This document shows positions 44,331 to 57,851 of a stretch of 64,000 nucleotides of DNA, piece by piece. A model generated the notes under the pieces. The model worked only from the letters and a program-made list of their open reading frames with translations, searched no databases and was not told where the DNA came from. Made by a program: the position numbers and the translations under genes. Position 1 is the stretch's first letter. Each line of letters opens with the position of its first letter. This DNA comes from Paraspadella gotoi (lineage: Eukaryota > Chaetognatha), in NCBI GenBank assembly GCA_051294375.1, contig CM119269.1, positions 15,697,918 to 15,761,917 of the forward strand, given 5' to 3'.

Positions 44331-46510
44331 TTATGTCGACCATGGCTCAGATCCATCGTTAGTCGTCCAAGCACTACCCATTCCCGGTACGTAAGGACTT
44401 GGCCCGAAAGCACTTGACATGTTTAGACCCGACATGTTTTAGACCCGAAATGTTTAGACCCGGCATGTTTGGTGCCGACCATGTTTGGTGCCGACATGTT
44501 TGTGCTGACATGTTTGGTACCGAAATGTTCAAACCTGACAGCTAGGACCAGACAGGTTCGCACCTGACATGCTAGGACCAGACAGGTTCGCACCTGACAT
44601 GCTAGGACCAGACAGGTTCGCACCTGACATGCTAGGACCAGACAGGTTCGCACCTACATGCTAGGACCAGACAGGTTCGCACCTGACATGCTAGGACCAG
44701 ACAGGTTCGCACCTGACATGCTAGGACCAGACAGGTTCGCACCTGACATGCTAGGACCAGACAGGTTCGCACCTGGCATGCTAGGACCAGACAGGTTCGC
44801 ACCTGACATGCTAGGACCTGACAGGTTGGCACCTGACAAGGTAAGACCTGACAGGTTCGCCACCTGACAAGCTAAGACCTGACAGGTGCGCCACCTGACA
44901 AGCTAAGACCTGACTGGTTCGCACCTGACATGCTCGGATCTGACATGTTCGCACCTGACATGTTCGCACCTGACATGTTTGCACCTGACATGTTCGCACC
45001 TGACATGTTTGCACCTGACATGTTCGCACCTGAATGCTTGGACCTGACATGTTCGCCACCTGCATGCGTGGACCTGACATGTTCGCACCTAACATGTTCG
45101 CGACCTACATGTTCGCACCTAACATGTTCGCACCTGACATTGTTCGCACCTGACATTCCCGCCCCAAACCCTCCTGGGATAGTCGGGGCATGGGTGGATT
45201 AGTCATGCCCATTCCGTAACCGGCTGGCGACCCTTGGGGCGAATAGTGACCTCCCATTCCGGAATACAAGCCCTGCAAGCATACCAGGCATACCAGGCAA
45301 ACCAAGAATACCAGGCAAACCGCCTATGGCTCCAATCGCCCCCAAGGCTCTCTGAAAACCGGCGAAGGGTAGTGGAGGCGTGCCACGCCCTCGCCCCGGG
45401 CATTGGGGCGAATTTCTTTCGGCCTGCGCGGACTTGATTTGGACTTTCTTATCGTTGATCAAATGAAATTGTTGCTGGATTGCCTTCAACGCGTCTTGAG
45501 GGTTTCACGAAACTGACGAAGCCGAACCCACGCATTTTCTTTGGTCCGTCTCGTCGTGCATTAAATCCACCCTTTCGACGGGCCGAAATTGGCGAAGTAG
45601 GCCGCTATTTGCCCCTCTGTCGTTCCCTCAGCGAGGCCGCCCAAGAAGACTTTCTTGCTGTCGTTGGGCGGAGAGAGCGGGACCGCCCACGCCGGCGTCC
45701 TTTCTTGTTGGGCGCTGTACTTCTGAAGAAAAAAAAATGATTTGATTTCCGAGAATTAGACTGCTTGAGATTTAAATTTTTCTTTTTTTTTTTTTTTTAC
45801 AAAATTTAGTGCGTATGAGGAAAAAAAAATTTCATTATTGAATTAAAAAATACATATATAAAAATAACGGAATGATTTTTATTGCATATTTTATTTCTCT
45901 TTCTGTATGAAAATAACTATCTTCAACTATTTTTTTAAACTTCGCAATCTCATGAAACTACAAATAAACATAATCGGTCACAACTCACTCTTCGGGTCGA
46001 TCGCTTTTGCCGTCTAGGATGTGAGGTTTACAAGCAAAACTGTAGAGATCGGGTCCTCGTATTTGAAAGTCACGAACCCGAATCCACCGATCGTCCTTCC
46101 AACGATTTCATCACCTGGCGACAATAAATTGATTTGTAATTTGTTTTTTATACTGCGTAGAATTAAACAAGTATAGCCGAGTTATTATAGTATTATTATT
46201 ATTTTTTACGCTGTCGAGTCACTGGCTAATACGGCGCGACACTTCGTTACCTCTAGCCATAAATGTTAAATAGCGAGTTTAAAATTTTTTACCTGCGCAG
46301 ATTCCCACTTCGCCGAATCTTTCAAAATAATTGCGAAAACTTCCATCTGTTGTTTCCCAATTAAGTCCACCTGAACATTGTATAACAAAAATATGAGGAA
46401 TGGCACGTGAGATATTAATATCAAAATTAATATATATTATATTAAAAACTGGGCCAGCGATACAGAATCACAGTATTTACCACCAAATATCTTCCGCTTG
46501 TTGTCTCCAT
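44331..46510 (-). CDS. RRM/pentad-tail RNA-binding protein gene, version B (frame-broken)
   Basis: The exons correspond one to one to version A: 46481-46510 (first coding exon, absent from A), 46293-46370, 45989-46114 and 44331-45722. The first exon supplies the RNP2 strand (KIF...) of RRM1, but from its ATG it is one base short for the frame of exon 2. Relative to A, exon 2 has one extra base and exon 3 a net loss of one. The last exon carries many one-base indels, for example GGGCGCTGTAC for GGGGCTGTAC at its 5' end and missing bases near 44540 and 44655. Splice sites are intact. The pattern suits uncorrected sequence error better than pseudogene decay, because nearly all changes are single-base indels. 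The minisatellite has nine units. Confidence 0.75.
44416..45165 (-). repeat. coding pentad tract, version B
   Basis: Counterpart of 34467-35275. It includes nine 30-bp units at 44537-44804, two of them one base short. Confidence 0.85.
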
Positions 46511-47706
46511 GTCAATTTTTTTTTTAAAAAGCCTGTAGGGAGTTTGATTAATTATTCTGGTTGTGATTTATTAGATATCCCCACGCAGTTGAGGACTAGT
46601 TACCAGTTTTTTTTAAATTTTGGACTTCGTGTTAGACTGGACATGCGACAGAAACAATAATATTTTTTACTATTTAGATAATATTTGTAAGAGAGAAGGG
46701 AATGGCGAAAGATATTTTATTAACTCGTTATCTGAGTGGACCAATATCTGACCCTTTAATTTCACCCGTGTAGTTGAAATCTTTTGTTCGAAAAGCCTCG
46801 TTATTATTTACCTAATCGGTTTTGCCGGTCCTGGATCCATAGTTTTCAAGAATCCGAGATTTCTCCAAAACCTTATTGTAGAAAAAAAAGAAAAAAAAAA
46901 ATTACATCATTTTTCATCATTGACTTCTCTTCGAGTTTTATTTATTTATTACCACCGATAAAGACTTTGTTAAAAAATTATTCAAATGAAACTCGAGTCA
47001 TGCCAGACACAAGTTACTGAATAACTACCGGGTGAACTAGCTCGCTAATCTTTCTACCAGCCCGCGCGGGGGTTGGCAGATCCGAAGACCGATTGAGAGC
47101 AGTCCGTTGAAATTCGTTTCGGGAGAGTTTTAAAAATCTTAACGAGTTTAAAATTTTATTCGCATCCGCTCAGTCTTAATTTTTTTTTTTTTTTTTTTGG
47201 GGGGGGGCTTTTTCAGTCAGTAACGAACTAAGCGAATATAAAAATGAGTAAGGTGAGCATGAGGAAAGATACATTTAAGCAAGGCAGTGACGAAAGGGTT
47301 GACTGACAATCTAGTTAGCGCAATAGTCAATCAGTTCGAAAAAGAAAAAAAAAACATTATTGAAGTTTAACCATCGTAATGGACTTCCTCGATCAATCTT
47401 AACGTCAACGTTAGGTCTTGGCTGTGATTTTTGTTGTCGTTTTTCTGATGGGCGTTGTCATTGTTGGCACACGACGTTATCATTACGTCCCATCCCTATA
47501 CTTTTCGTAAATAAAGACGACGACGATTAAAAAGGACGATGACGAGGATAGTGGCTAACCGAGGCTAACCATTTAAATCGAATCGTCAAAAGAGTCTTTA
47601 AATTCGTAATCATAATTCACGCCCGCCGGCGGTTTCCATTGTGTCCTCGTCTTTCCATTTCCAATCCTTTTTTTCCCTATTCTTTCGAAATGATTAATTT
47701 TCTCTT

Positions 47707-47708
<2 letters not shown>
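46511..47708. other. sequence upstream of the RRM gene (minus strand), version B
   Basis: Would hold the 5' UTR and promoter of the minus-strand gene. Visible are poly-T/poly-G at about 47180-47208 and otherwise AT-rich unique sequence. I cannot place a transcription start. Confidence 0.4.

Positions 47709-47747
<39 letters not shown>
47709..47747. repeat. (CT)n microsatellite
   Basis: Near-pure CT run. In version C the same place (59050-59088) is interrupted, and B and C begin to diverge here. Confidence 0.93.
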
Positions 47748-47749
<2 letters not shown>

Positions 47750-48620
47750 CGGCAGATTTTCATTATTGTATATTCGAATAATTGCGAAATTGATAAAATT
47801 ACCAAAGAACTGCAGTTTCCACCATCGAACGGAATTAAAAAAGAATATTTATTCCGAGCGTTTATGTCAGAAACGTGGACGAGCTTCATCGATTTATAAC
47901 TGAAAAAAAAATATATCAACAAAAGTTAAAAAAAAAATATTCATCGTGACTTTTATCCGATCAAGCATTTTAATGAGCTTGGCCCGTCGCAAGAAGACGC
48001 GCGATTAACGAAAATCAATCAGAAATAAAAACAACCGTCGGTCGTCATGGCAACCGGAATTGTTATTATCAAAACAAATTCGGATTCTTTACAAGATTCG
48101 AAAATGAAAAGAGGCTATTTTCGAAGAAGAATATGACGATAAAACTCACATCGGAAGTATTAGTAAAAAACGAACGTCGTATTTAATATTTAATATTTAA
48201 ATCGTAGAATGCGAGAAAAATCATCGCGAATCGTAAAACAGACGACGACATCCATTTTTACGAGTCCATCCGTCCGGTTCTCAGTCTATCCGTACCGGAG
48301 TTAATCGACCCGCGACAGAGTCCATACGTCCCTCAGTCCATTCGTCGGCCAACGTTCGCCAGCGTTGATCGCTCTCCGGATAAACTCTCTCTCCATCGAA
48401 ACAATCTCTTCCGGCGCCGGGATTTTCGCGCCAAATCCGCCGGACGGGACCGGACGATTCTCCACTCCGGGACGGGATTTACCAACGGAGAATGATCATT
48501 AATCGATCTCGTCGGCGAAGAGCGAGAGCGAGAGGCGAGAGCGAGAGAGAGTGATCGCTCTTGCGGAAGTTTAATCGCTCGGTCTACCTTTCGTTCCATT
48601 ACTCCCCCGACGCTCGCCAA

Positions 48621-48653
<33 letters not shown>
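47748..48653. other. right end of version B, no gene recognised
   Basis: Counterpart of about 59089-59970. It contains GAGAGCGAGAG-type words near 48520-48550 and ends in a CT run (48624-48653) against the gap. Confidence 0.45.
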
Positions 48654-48678
48654 NNNNNNNNNNNNNNNNNNNNNNNNN
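48654..48678. other. 25-N assembly gap
   Basis: Exactly 25 N, entered from a CT run, with version C starting immediately after. Confidence 0.97.
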
Positions 48679-49738
48679 GGCTCGGCCAACGGGAATGCGA
48701 CTCTTAATTCTGGAGACCTCTGACACTGGCAGCGCGGAGCTTGGACTTGGGTCTTTTGGCTTTAAAATTCTTTCCGTGAGAACACTAAGGACTACGGGCC
48801 ACTATATTTTTAATTTTTTTGCCTCTCAACTCTGGACCTGTGCTTGGGATTTGGAACAAACAATCTGGGTCTGAAATTGAAAGTGGACTTTGAATTTGTG
48901 TCTATGAACTCCGGAATCTAAGCTTCTCTCTCTTTCTTAAAGTGTGAAAAGGTCTCCGATGACACAGATGACTTTCGTTTTCTCTCAAATTTTACTACTT
49001 TTATATAAGATTTTGCATCTTAATCTCTCTGTGTTGTATTTTTTTTTTCATTAAATCACTTTCACGGTTTTTTTTTCACTGAATCCCATCGATGTACTTG
49101 TTGCTTAGATTTGTTTCGGATCTTCTTTATCACATTTTCACGTCTACGATGTTTAAAAAGAAAGAAAAATCTTCCCCTTGTGTTTTTGTGGGATTCATTC
49201 TAATAAATCTTCTCAACCTCTCTTTTTTCTCCTCCTCTCCTCCTCCTTCTTCTCTTTTTCCTCTTCCTCCTCCTCCTTTCCCTTCCTCCTCCTCAGTTCG
49301 ACTCCAGTTCCCATATCAAGGCCTCACTCTGGCTCTCCGCGACCCTGCACCATAAACGACGGAAACTCTCTCTCTCTCTCTGCATTTGTTATCCTCGAAA
49401 ATGAGTTTTTTTTCCTTTTCCTCTCTACGCCAATCTCTCTCTCTCTCTCACTCTCGCTCAGAAAGTAAAATCCGGGAAGTCGTCATTTGTTTACGTGGAA
49501 TTCTGTTTTTTATTTTAATTTTTAATAACCTTTTGTTGTCGTTAAAAAACAAAAGTGGTTTTAAAAGTTTTCTCAAGGATTTTTTATTATTCATGATCGC
49601 GTTAAAAAAAAAAAAGGGGAGAAAAAAAGAAAAACGATTTACCCACACGACTGTTTCGCGCTGGTAGTTTTTTCTAAACCCTTCTCATCTCGCGGGCCAA
49701 GTAAGTTGCGACAATTTCGTGAAATATTAAGAAGTGTG

Positions 49739-49774
<36 letters not shown>

Positions 49775-49923
49775 TGAGAGAGAGAGGGAGAGAGAGTTCG
49801 GCCTTCCGGTAGTGTTGTGGGAATCGTGATTAGAATATATTAGCCAAAGTAGTATTTCAAAGCTGGTTGAACGTTGTTAACTTTTTCTGACTTCGGTTAA
49901 GCAGCGTAAATTAACAATAAAAA

Positions 49924-50209
49924 AATCTAAAGCATAAGGAATCGAGCCTACTTTTTGATGATAACCAAATATTGATGCGATGATAACCAAATATTGATGC
50001 GATGATAACCAATAATTGATGCGATAATAATAAAATAACTGATGTGATTGATAATCAAATGATTGATGCGATGATAGTCATCATTGATGTGATGATAATC
50101 ATGTCATTGATATGATGATAATTCATTCATTGATGCGATGATAGTCATATCATTGACGCGATGAGTCATTCATCGTAAATAAAACAGACAAATGCGTGTA
50201 ATGAATGAA

Positions 50210-50245
<36 letters not shown>

Positions 50246-50950
50246 AGAGTGAGAGGAGGCTGGTCAGTTTCACTCTCGTTTAGTATAAAGTATAATCAGA
50301 AGCTGGACCGCCCTGCAGAGCTGAACTCGTTTTTTCGACGTATCTGAGTAGGGACGAACTCTTTTCCTTTCCTTTGAATGAAATTTAGATTGTTCTTTTT
50401 TTTAAGAGAAACCAGACCGAGGTCAAATTTCCATATTTGCATATTTAACTAATTTTATAAATATTATTCCCAACTCAAATAATTATATTTTAAAAAAGAA
50501 TAAAAATGATTAAATATATACACTAAAAAAAATTTACAATTTTAAAATTGTAAAAATTATTAGAATAACAAAAAAAGTAATGTTAATTTGACAATATCTC
50601 TCTTCTCAACTCCTATTTTAGATATAATTTGCCCAATAGTGGGCCGACGGTCCAAAGTTACAGTAATAAACAAAAACAAAAAAAATTTTTTTGTTAGAAG
50701 TTATATATGTAATTAAATTAATCCGCGCAATTGCCGGACATATAGCAGCTATATGTACAGCAGCAAGCTGAGTCATGTGACATTGCCTGTATTATAAGTT
50801 ATTTTTCCTTTTTTTCTAAAAGGAATCCATGAAAATTCGGATGTAAATTTGGGATTCTTGTATAGGAGAAAAAAAAATAAAATGCGATAATAAAAGTTTT
50901 TAGAAGGAAAAAAATTATAAGCAATTTTTCAAAAACGGAAGGTCGTACAT

Positions 50951-50996
<46 letters not shown>

Positions 50997-51193
50997 AAAA
51001 AGTGACTAAAAATTTTTTTTGTAAAAAAATAAAAGAGAGAGAGAGAGAGAGATAGAGAGAGGCCGGAACTCGTTTACTCGTCGCGCAGTGACAGAGGTAA
51101 AAAAAGGTGACTAAAAATTATTTTTGTAACAAAAAAAAAAAGAGATAGAAAGAGAGAAAGAGAGAGAGAGACAGATAGAGAGAAGATAGATAG

Positions 51194-51230
<37 letters not shown>

Positions 51231-51331
51231 CCGGAACGTGTTTACTCGTTTACAAGTGAATAATTTTTTTTTTGTAAAAAAAAAAAAAGAGAGAGAGAGT
51301 GAGAGAGAGAGGAGAGAGAGAGAGAGAGAAA

Positions 51332-51368
<37 letters not shown>

Positions 51369-52581
51369 CGAGAGAGAGAGAAAGTTTTCCGCCAACGATA
51401 CGCAATATTAGGTCACTCTTGTTTATATCGGCGTCGATCTCGGTCAGTTGATTTTTTTATACACGTAACGCGTTATAGGTCATGTTCCTCGACATTGTTT
51501 ACTCGTTGCCCCGCAACGGCCACGAAATCCAGTGAAGTTAGTGAGTTCTTCACATTTTCAAAATCTCAGATATAATTTGGATTTTGTATTGAAAAGAAGC
51601 GCGGAAATAAATGGCGATAATAAAAGTTTTTAGAAGGAAAGAAATAATAGAATTTTTCAAAAAACGGTGGTAAAACAAAGTGAATAATTTTTTTTTTGTA
51701 AAAAAAAAAAGAGAGAGAGAGAGCAGAGAGAGAGAGAGAGAGAGAGAGAGACGGAGGAGACGGAGGAGAGAGAGAGCGAGCCTGACTCGTTCTTTTTTGA
51801 AAACGATTCAGAAAAGCAGCGCCTGATCAAATATATATGTTTTTAGAAAGAAAAAAATAATCAGAATTTTTCAAAAAACGAACGATCAACGCAAGAGATC
51901 GCACACAAAGAGAGACAGAGAGAAACGAACTCGTTTTTAAACGATTCAGAAAGGCAGCGCCTAAAAAAAATATATATAATTAAAAATAAATAAAAGAAAG
52001 GCAAAAAATGTTACAATGGTTTACAATTGGAGCTTTTCCAATTTTTTCCAATCGCAGCTTGTAAAGACTATTTTTATTTTGTATTAAATTAGATATAGCT
52101 TCTCATTAAAAAAATATCCTTTGAGTTCCCATTTTATTAGAAATTAAAAAAAATTTTTTTGAATTTCATCTTCAATTTATATTACTGCAATAGTAAATTA
52201 GCTAAAAGCATTTCTATATACTAATTTTGGGATATAATGAGTACGTATAATCTCATTTGCATATTGCAGTAAATCATAATGAAGTGAAATTCAAACAAAA
52301 AATACTAAATCCAAATGTAATATGAAATATCACAGCTATTTCAAGATGAAAAGCATATCTAAATTTTTACTTACTATGATCGCACACTTTGTAAAACTTT
52401 ATCATAATTCATAATAATTTTTATTTAAAAAAAACGGTAAGTCACAGCCAACCTATAAAAGCGTAGTAGTTTTTAATATCTGGAAAACGCCGTGACCCGA
52501 CGACGACGACGACGACGTCACAAAGAAGCAACCCTAAAACATATAGAGCCTGACCCGGCTTCGCCGGTCAAGGCCTCGATA
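49924..52581. repeat. 2.66 kb GA-rich insert, version C
   Basis: Same as 38582-41240 apart from one base in a GA run near 51335. Confidence 0.7.
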
Positions 52582-53192
52582 ACAAATTAAATTGGAATTC
52601 AAATTGATTATATTTTATTCAAACAAACATTTTAAGGGAGACTTTAGGGTCATTAGTTCGTGCTGTTTACTTCTTCAGATACCTCTTGATAGTTGTACTG
52701 TTGCTCCTTTTTTGTGTGTCTGACTGAATTTTCTTTTAAAATAAGATTTATTTCAAATTTTTAAAATCGATTATTCGTTTTTTTCTTCACCTCTCTTCTC
52801 ACAGTGACATCACGGCTTCAATCGTCATGTTTCGCATCATTAATCTTTTTTCTCTTTTGCATTCGTTCTTCTCTCTCTCTCTCTCTCTTCTCTCTCTCTT
52901 CTCCTTCCTTCCTTAAATGTGCTTTTTGTGTTTCCTTCTACTTGACCATAAATCATTTGGACTTCCGCATTCATTTTCTCACTTAGTCTAAATCGAATCC
53001 AAATTTATTCTACATTTTATATTCTATATATGAAGTCAATTTTTTTAAGATAGAAATACAATTTTCATATATTACTTCCTTTTAATTTTTCATTTCCGTA
53101 CACAAAATCAGAATTTGGTAAAAATTGTTTTGAAAACTAAATTTAGACAAATACAAAAGTTATAAAAGAGTGCTTTTAAAATAAAATACATA

Positions 53193-53386
53193 TGAAGAGA
53201 CAGTAATTATTGTTATATGTTAGTGACAAAGACCGTTCAATATAAGCAGTCCCTGAGCTTCGGAATCAGGCTGTAACACCGTGTTACAGGCGGGTTAAGC
53301 GCGCCCCGTCCCTCTTTAACTGCTAGGAGACCACCGGCGAGAACCAATGGCCGCTGATGAACGGTTGGTGGATTTTTAGTCCACCA
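53193..53386 (-). mobile_element. solo LTR (version C)
   Basis: Same insertion as 41852-42045, with TACATA on both sides. Confidence 0.75.
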
Positions 53387-54728
53387 TACATAACACATTA
53401 CATTATAATGTTATAAAAAAGACAATATAATATCTTTTAATACCAAAAAATTTAAATATCCTAATATTAATTTACACAGTCTCGTTTAAAACTTTTGAAT
53501 AAAGATAGCAACAAGCTCATTCTGCCTCGTGCCACATGCAAACCGATATTTCACTGGCATTGTGCCTCATTCGAAATTCCTCCATTTCCACATCGAAGCA
53601 TAATTTTGAATTTTCCGCGCGATCGACGGATCGAAATAACGAAGTCGTCGCTCACCAACTCCCATCGAGTCACTTAACGATTCTCCGTTTCCCACTTTTC
53701 ACTTCACACCCAAAAATAGTAACCACCTTCGCTGCGCGAACCAACACACCAACACACCCACCCGCGAGCAAATATCACCCAATTCACTCATTTCTTAACT
53801 CCCCGCCTTTCTCCGTGCGCCACCCCCGCCAACTCGCCCACTCAAATTTTCACCCTCTCTCTCTTCAACCCGCCCAACATCTCGATTTCTACGCCTACCA
53901 CCCTCCCACTCTCCACCCCAAAAATCCGGCCGCTTTCTCGGTTCCGCCCTTCCAAACCAGATGCGCTGTTAGGGGCGCAAATAAATCACGATATGACGCA
54001 GTTATTGCGTCTTCTGCGGCGATGACCATAAAAATAGACGGCGCGCGCCGGTTTCGGGAGAGGGGGCTGGGGAGTTAGTAGAAAAAACGGAGAGGGGGCG
54101 GGATGGGTTGGGGTGACCAGTGGCAGGGGTAAGATGCGGCGAGGAGGTTCGTTGTTTTTTTCGGGAAGCGGTATCAGGTCGAGAACGGTGGTTAATTCGT
54201 AAAAGGAGTATTATAGGTATAGTGGTTTTTGGAGCAGCATTTGAGTGATTAGGAGAAAAAACCACCACCAGAGGAGATGCGCTGGACATTGTGGACAATG
54301 TTGCGCGATTGGACGGAGGGTAGAATTTTTGGATTGGGAAGAAATAATTTTTGTATGGGAATTTCGATAATCGAGCTCGTAAGCGGGCTCGAGATTGGTT
54401 GTCAACGTGGGGATTCAAGAAGTAGAGAGCAAGCATTGAGCAAGAATTGAGCATGATTTTTAATAAAAAAAAATTAGTATTTGATTGGAAAGATAGATGG
54501 TATAATAAACGGCGTCGTCGCGCAAAACAGTGAGATTCTTTAATCATCAGGACACATGAGATCTTTGAGTAGCCTTGGTCACGAGATACACAAGGATCGT
54601 CATACGTCTCATTTTTAGCCCCGATTTTCGGTCGTCTTTCTCTATTATCTTTCCCGCACTAGGTATTTGTATATGTGTAGCTGTTTCTCAGTTACGAACA
54701 TAAATATAAAATATATAAAATATAAAAG

Positions 54729-55111
54729 TTTTTATTCACCAAACCCTTAACTCCTAACTTAATCTTGAACCCTAATAACTAATACTAACTAATTCCTACT
54801 CTAACCCCTTACCCTAAACCGAAGTTGCTACCCCTAATCCCGAACCTAGTTTCCAACCCTAATACCCAACCGGCAAAATATTTACTTTCACCAACCGGGG
54901 TTTTAGCGTTTTTTAAAAAAATTAAATTTTATTAAAAAAAAATATTTATTTAACCTTAAACCTTCTTAACCCTAACCACCCTAACCCTTAAAATAAACCT
55001 TAAAGCCAGGGCGAAAAGGGGGACACCTTCACCTCAGGCAAAAGAGCCTTGAAGGTGAAAGTAAAATTTAGCCCCTTATTTGTATTCGCTTACCCTACCT
55101 TTAATCTTTAA
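54729..55111. repeat. degenerate CCCTAA-type tract, version C
   Basis: Counterpart of 33439-33840 and 43388-43770. Confidence 0.55.
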
Positions 55112-55671
55112 ACCCAAAAATTAACGTAATTTTAAATTTTGGGTATAATAGGGCGTTCTGGGAAAATAGGAAGTGTCCAAGAGATTAACTTTTGTTTCTG
55201 TTCGTGTTTTTTTTTGTTTCTTTATCAACGTTTTGATCAAGTTTGACTAGCAATAAAAAAAACATTGTTTTTGGTGTATTTTAAGGTACAGTAAAATCAC
55301 TGTCAAAATTGCTGCTCAGAAGCCAGCAACTCTTCGAAAACAAACTTTACTACTGATACGTTTAAAATCATACAATATAATTATCTACAAGTGAAAAAAG
55401 ACAACGAAATAACATATAACAACAAAAAAGGTACACGCAAGTACCGTAATCGGAAATAAAATTTGATTTAAAAAAAATATATATATATTTTCGTTGCAAA
55501 ACTAAAAAAAAAAATCAGATATTAACAACGGAACGAAAGCAAAAATAACAACGTAGAGTAAAAAACCGCAAATAAAAAGTTATCAATAAAATTATTAATT
55601 TTCCGAAGAAGTTATAGCAATACAAGTCGACGAAGAACCTTCTCTTGAAAGTTTTATTTCGCCTCACGGAT

Positions 55672-57851
55672 TTATGTCGACCATGGCTCAGATCCATCGT
55701 TAGTCGTCCAAGCACTACCCATTCCCGGTACGTAAGGACTTGGCCCGAAAGCACTTGACATGTTTAGACCCGACATGTTTTAGACCCGAAATGTTTAGAC
55801 CCGGCATGTTTGGTGCCGACCATGTTTGGTGCCGACATGTTTGTGCTGACATGTTTGGTACCGAAATGTTCAAACCTGACAGCTAGGACCAGACAGGTTC
55901 GCACCTGACATGCTAGGACCAGACAGGTTCGCACCTGACATGCTAGGACCAGACAGGTTCGCACCTGACATGCTAGGACCAGACAGGTTCGCACCTACAT
56001 GCTAGGACCAGACAGGTTCGCACCTGACATGCTAGGACCAGACAGGTTCGCACCTGACATGCTAGGACCAGACAGGTTCGCACCTGACATGCTAGGACCA
56101 GACAGGTTCGCACCTGGCATGCTAGGACCAGACAGGTTCGCACCTGACATGCTAGGACCTGACAGGTTGGCACCTGACAAGGTAAGACCTGACAGGTTCG
56201 CCACCTGACAAGCTAAGACCTGACAGGTGCGCCACCTGACAAGCTAAGACCTGACTGGTTCGCACCTGACATGCTCGGATCTGACATGTTCGCACCTGAC
56301 ATGTTCGCACCTGACATGTTTGCACCTGACATGTTCGCACCTGACATGTTTGCACCTGACATGTTCGCACCTGAATGCTTGGACCTGACATGTTCGCCAC
56401 CTGCATGCGTGGACCTGACATGTTCGCACCTAACATGTTCGCGACCTACATGTTCGCACCTAACATGTTCGCACCTGACATTGTTCGCACCTGACATTCC
56501 CGCCCCAAACCCTCCTGGGATAGTCGGGGCATGGGTGGATTAGTCATGCCCATTCCGTAACCGGCTGGCGACCCTTGGGGCGAATAGTGACCTCCCATTC
56601 CGGAATACAAGCCCTGCAAGCATACCAGGCATACCAGGCAAACCAAGAATACCAGGCAAACCGCCTATGGCTCCAATCGCCCCCAAGGCTCTCTGAAAAC
56701 CGGCGAAGGGTAGTGGAGGCGTGCCACGCCCTCGCCCCGGGCATTGGGGCGAATTTCTTTCGGCCTGCGCGGACTTGATTTGGACTTTCTTATCGTTGAT
56801 CAAATGAAATTGTTGCTGGATTGCCTTCAACGCGTCTTGAGGGTTTCACGAAACTGACGAAGCCGAACCCACGCATTTTCTTTGGTCCGTCTCGTCGTGC
56901 ATTAAATCCACCCTTTCGACGGGCCGAAATTGGCGAAGTAGGCCGCTATTTGCCCCTCTGTCGTTCCCTCAGCGAGGCCGCCCAAGAAGACTTTCTTGCT
57001 GTCGTTGGGCGGAGAGAGCGGGACCGCCCACGCCGGCGTCCTTTCTTGTTGGGCGCTGTACTTCTGAAGAAAAAAAAATGATTTGATTTCCGAGAATTAG
57101 ACTGCTTGAGATTTAAATTTTTCTTTTTTTTTTTTTTTTACAAAATTTAGTGCGTATGAGGAAAAAAAAATTTCATTATTGAATTAAAAAATACATATAT
57201 AAAAATAACGGAATGATTTTTATTGCATATTTTATTTCTCTTTCTGTATGAAAATAACTATCTTCAACTATTTTTTTAAACTTCGCAATCTCATGAAACT
57301 ACAAATAAACATAATCGGTCACAACTCACTCTTCGGGTCGATCGCTTTTGCCGTCTAGGATGTGAGGTTTACAAGCAAAACTGTAGAGATCGGGTCCTCG
57401 TATTTGAAAGTCACGAACCCGAATCCACCGATCGTCCTTCCAACGATTTCATCACCTGGCGACAATAAATTGATTTGTAATTTGTTTTTTATACTGCGTA
57501 GAATTAAACAAGTATAGCCGAGTTATTATAGTATTATTATTATTTTTTACGCTGTCGAGTCACTGGCTAATACGGCGCGACACTTCGTTACCTCTAGCCA
57601 TAAATGTTAAATAGCGAGTTTAAAATTTTTTACCTGCGCAGATTCCCACTTCGCCGAATCTTTCAAAATAATTGCGAAAACTTCCATCTGTTGTTTCCCA
57701 ATTAAGTCCACCTGAACATTGTATAACAAAAATATGAGGAATGGCACGTGAGATATTAATATCAAAATTAATATATATTATATTAAAAACTGGGCCAGCG
57801 ATACAGAATCACAGTATTTACCACCAAATATCTTCCGCTTGTTGTCTCCAT
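55672..57851 (-). CDS. RRM/pentad-tail RNA-binding protein gene, version C (frame-broken)
   Basis: Same exon set as version B shifted by 11341: 57822-57851, 57634-57711, 57330-57455 and 55672-57063, with the same splice sites and the same one-base indels as far as I can see. Sharing every indel with B means the two are not independent evidence. Domain content is as in version A: RRM1, RRM2, G/P/M-rich segment, pentad tract, short tail. If the frames are restored by reads, this would be the only version in this window continuous with downstream genes. Confidence 0.75.
55757..56506 (-). repeat. coding pentad tract, version C
   Basis: Counterpart of 44416-45165, with nine 30-bp units at 55878-56145. 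Confidence 0.85.

Larger units (their letters stand above)
37337..48653. repeat. locus version B (probably a redundant contig)
   Basis: Bounded by 25-N gaps. From 37337 to about 47720 it appears identical to 48679 to about 59062; the offset is constant apart from one base in a GA run near 39990. After 47720 the two differ by several percent, mainly indels. The whole contig is contained in version C. Its sequence is distinct from version A, so it is a second haplotype or a noisier assembly of the same locus. Confidence 0.88.

Noticed and set aside
44632-44832. Cys-rich VRTCLVLACQ repeat ORF as a metallothionein-like or toxin-like gene
   Set aside because: It is the frame-shifted reading of the same 30-bp unit, produced by one-base indels; it has no independent start or signal peptide.
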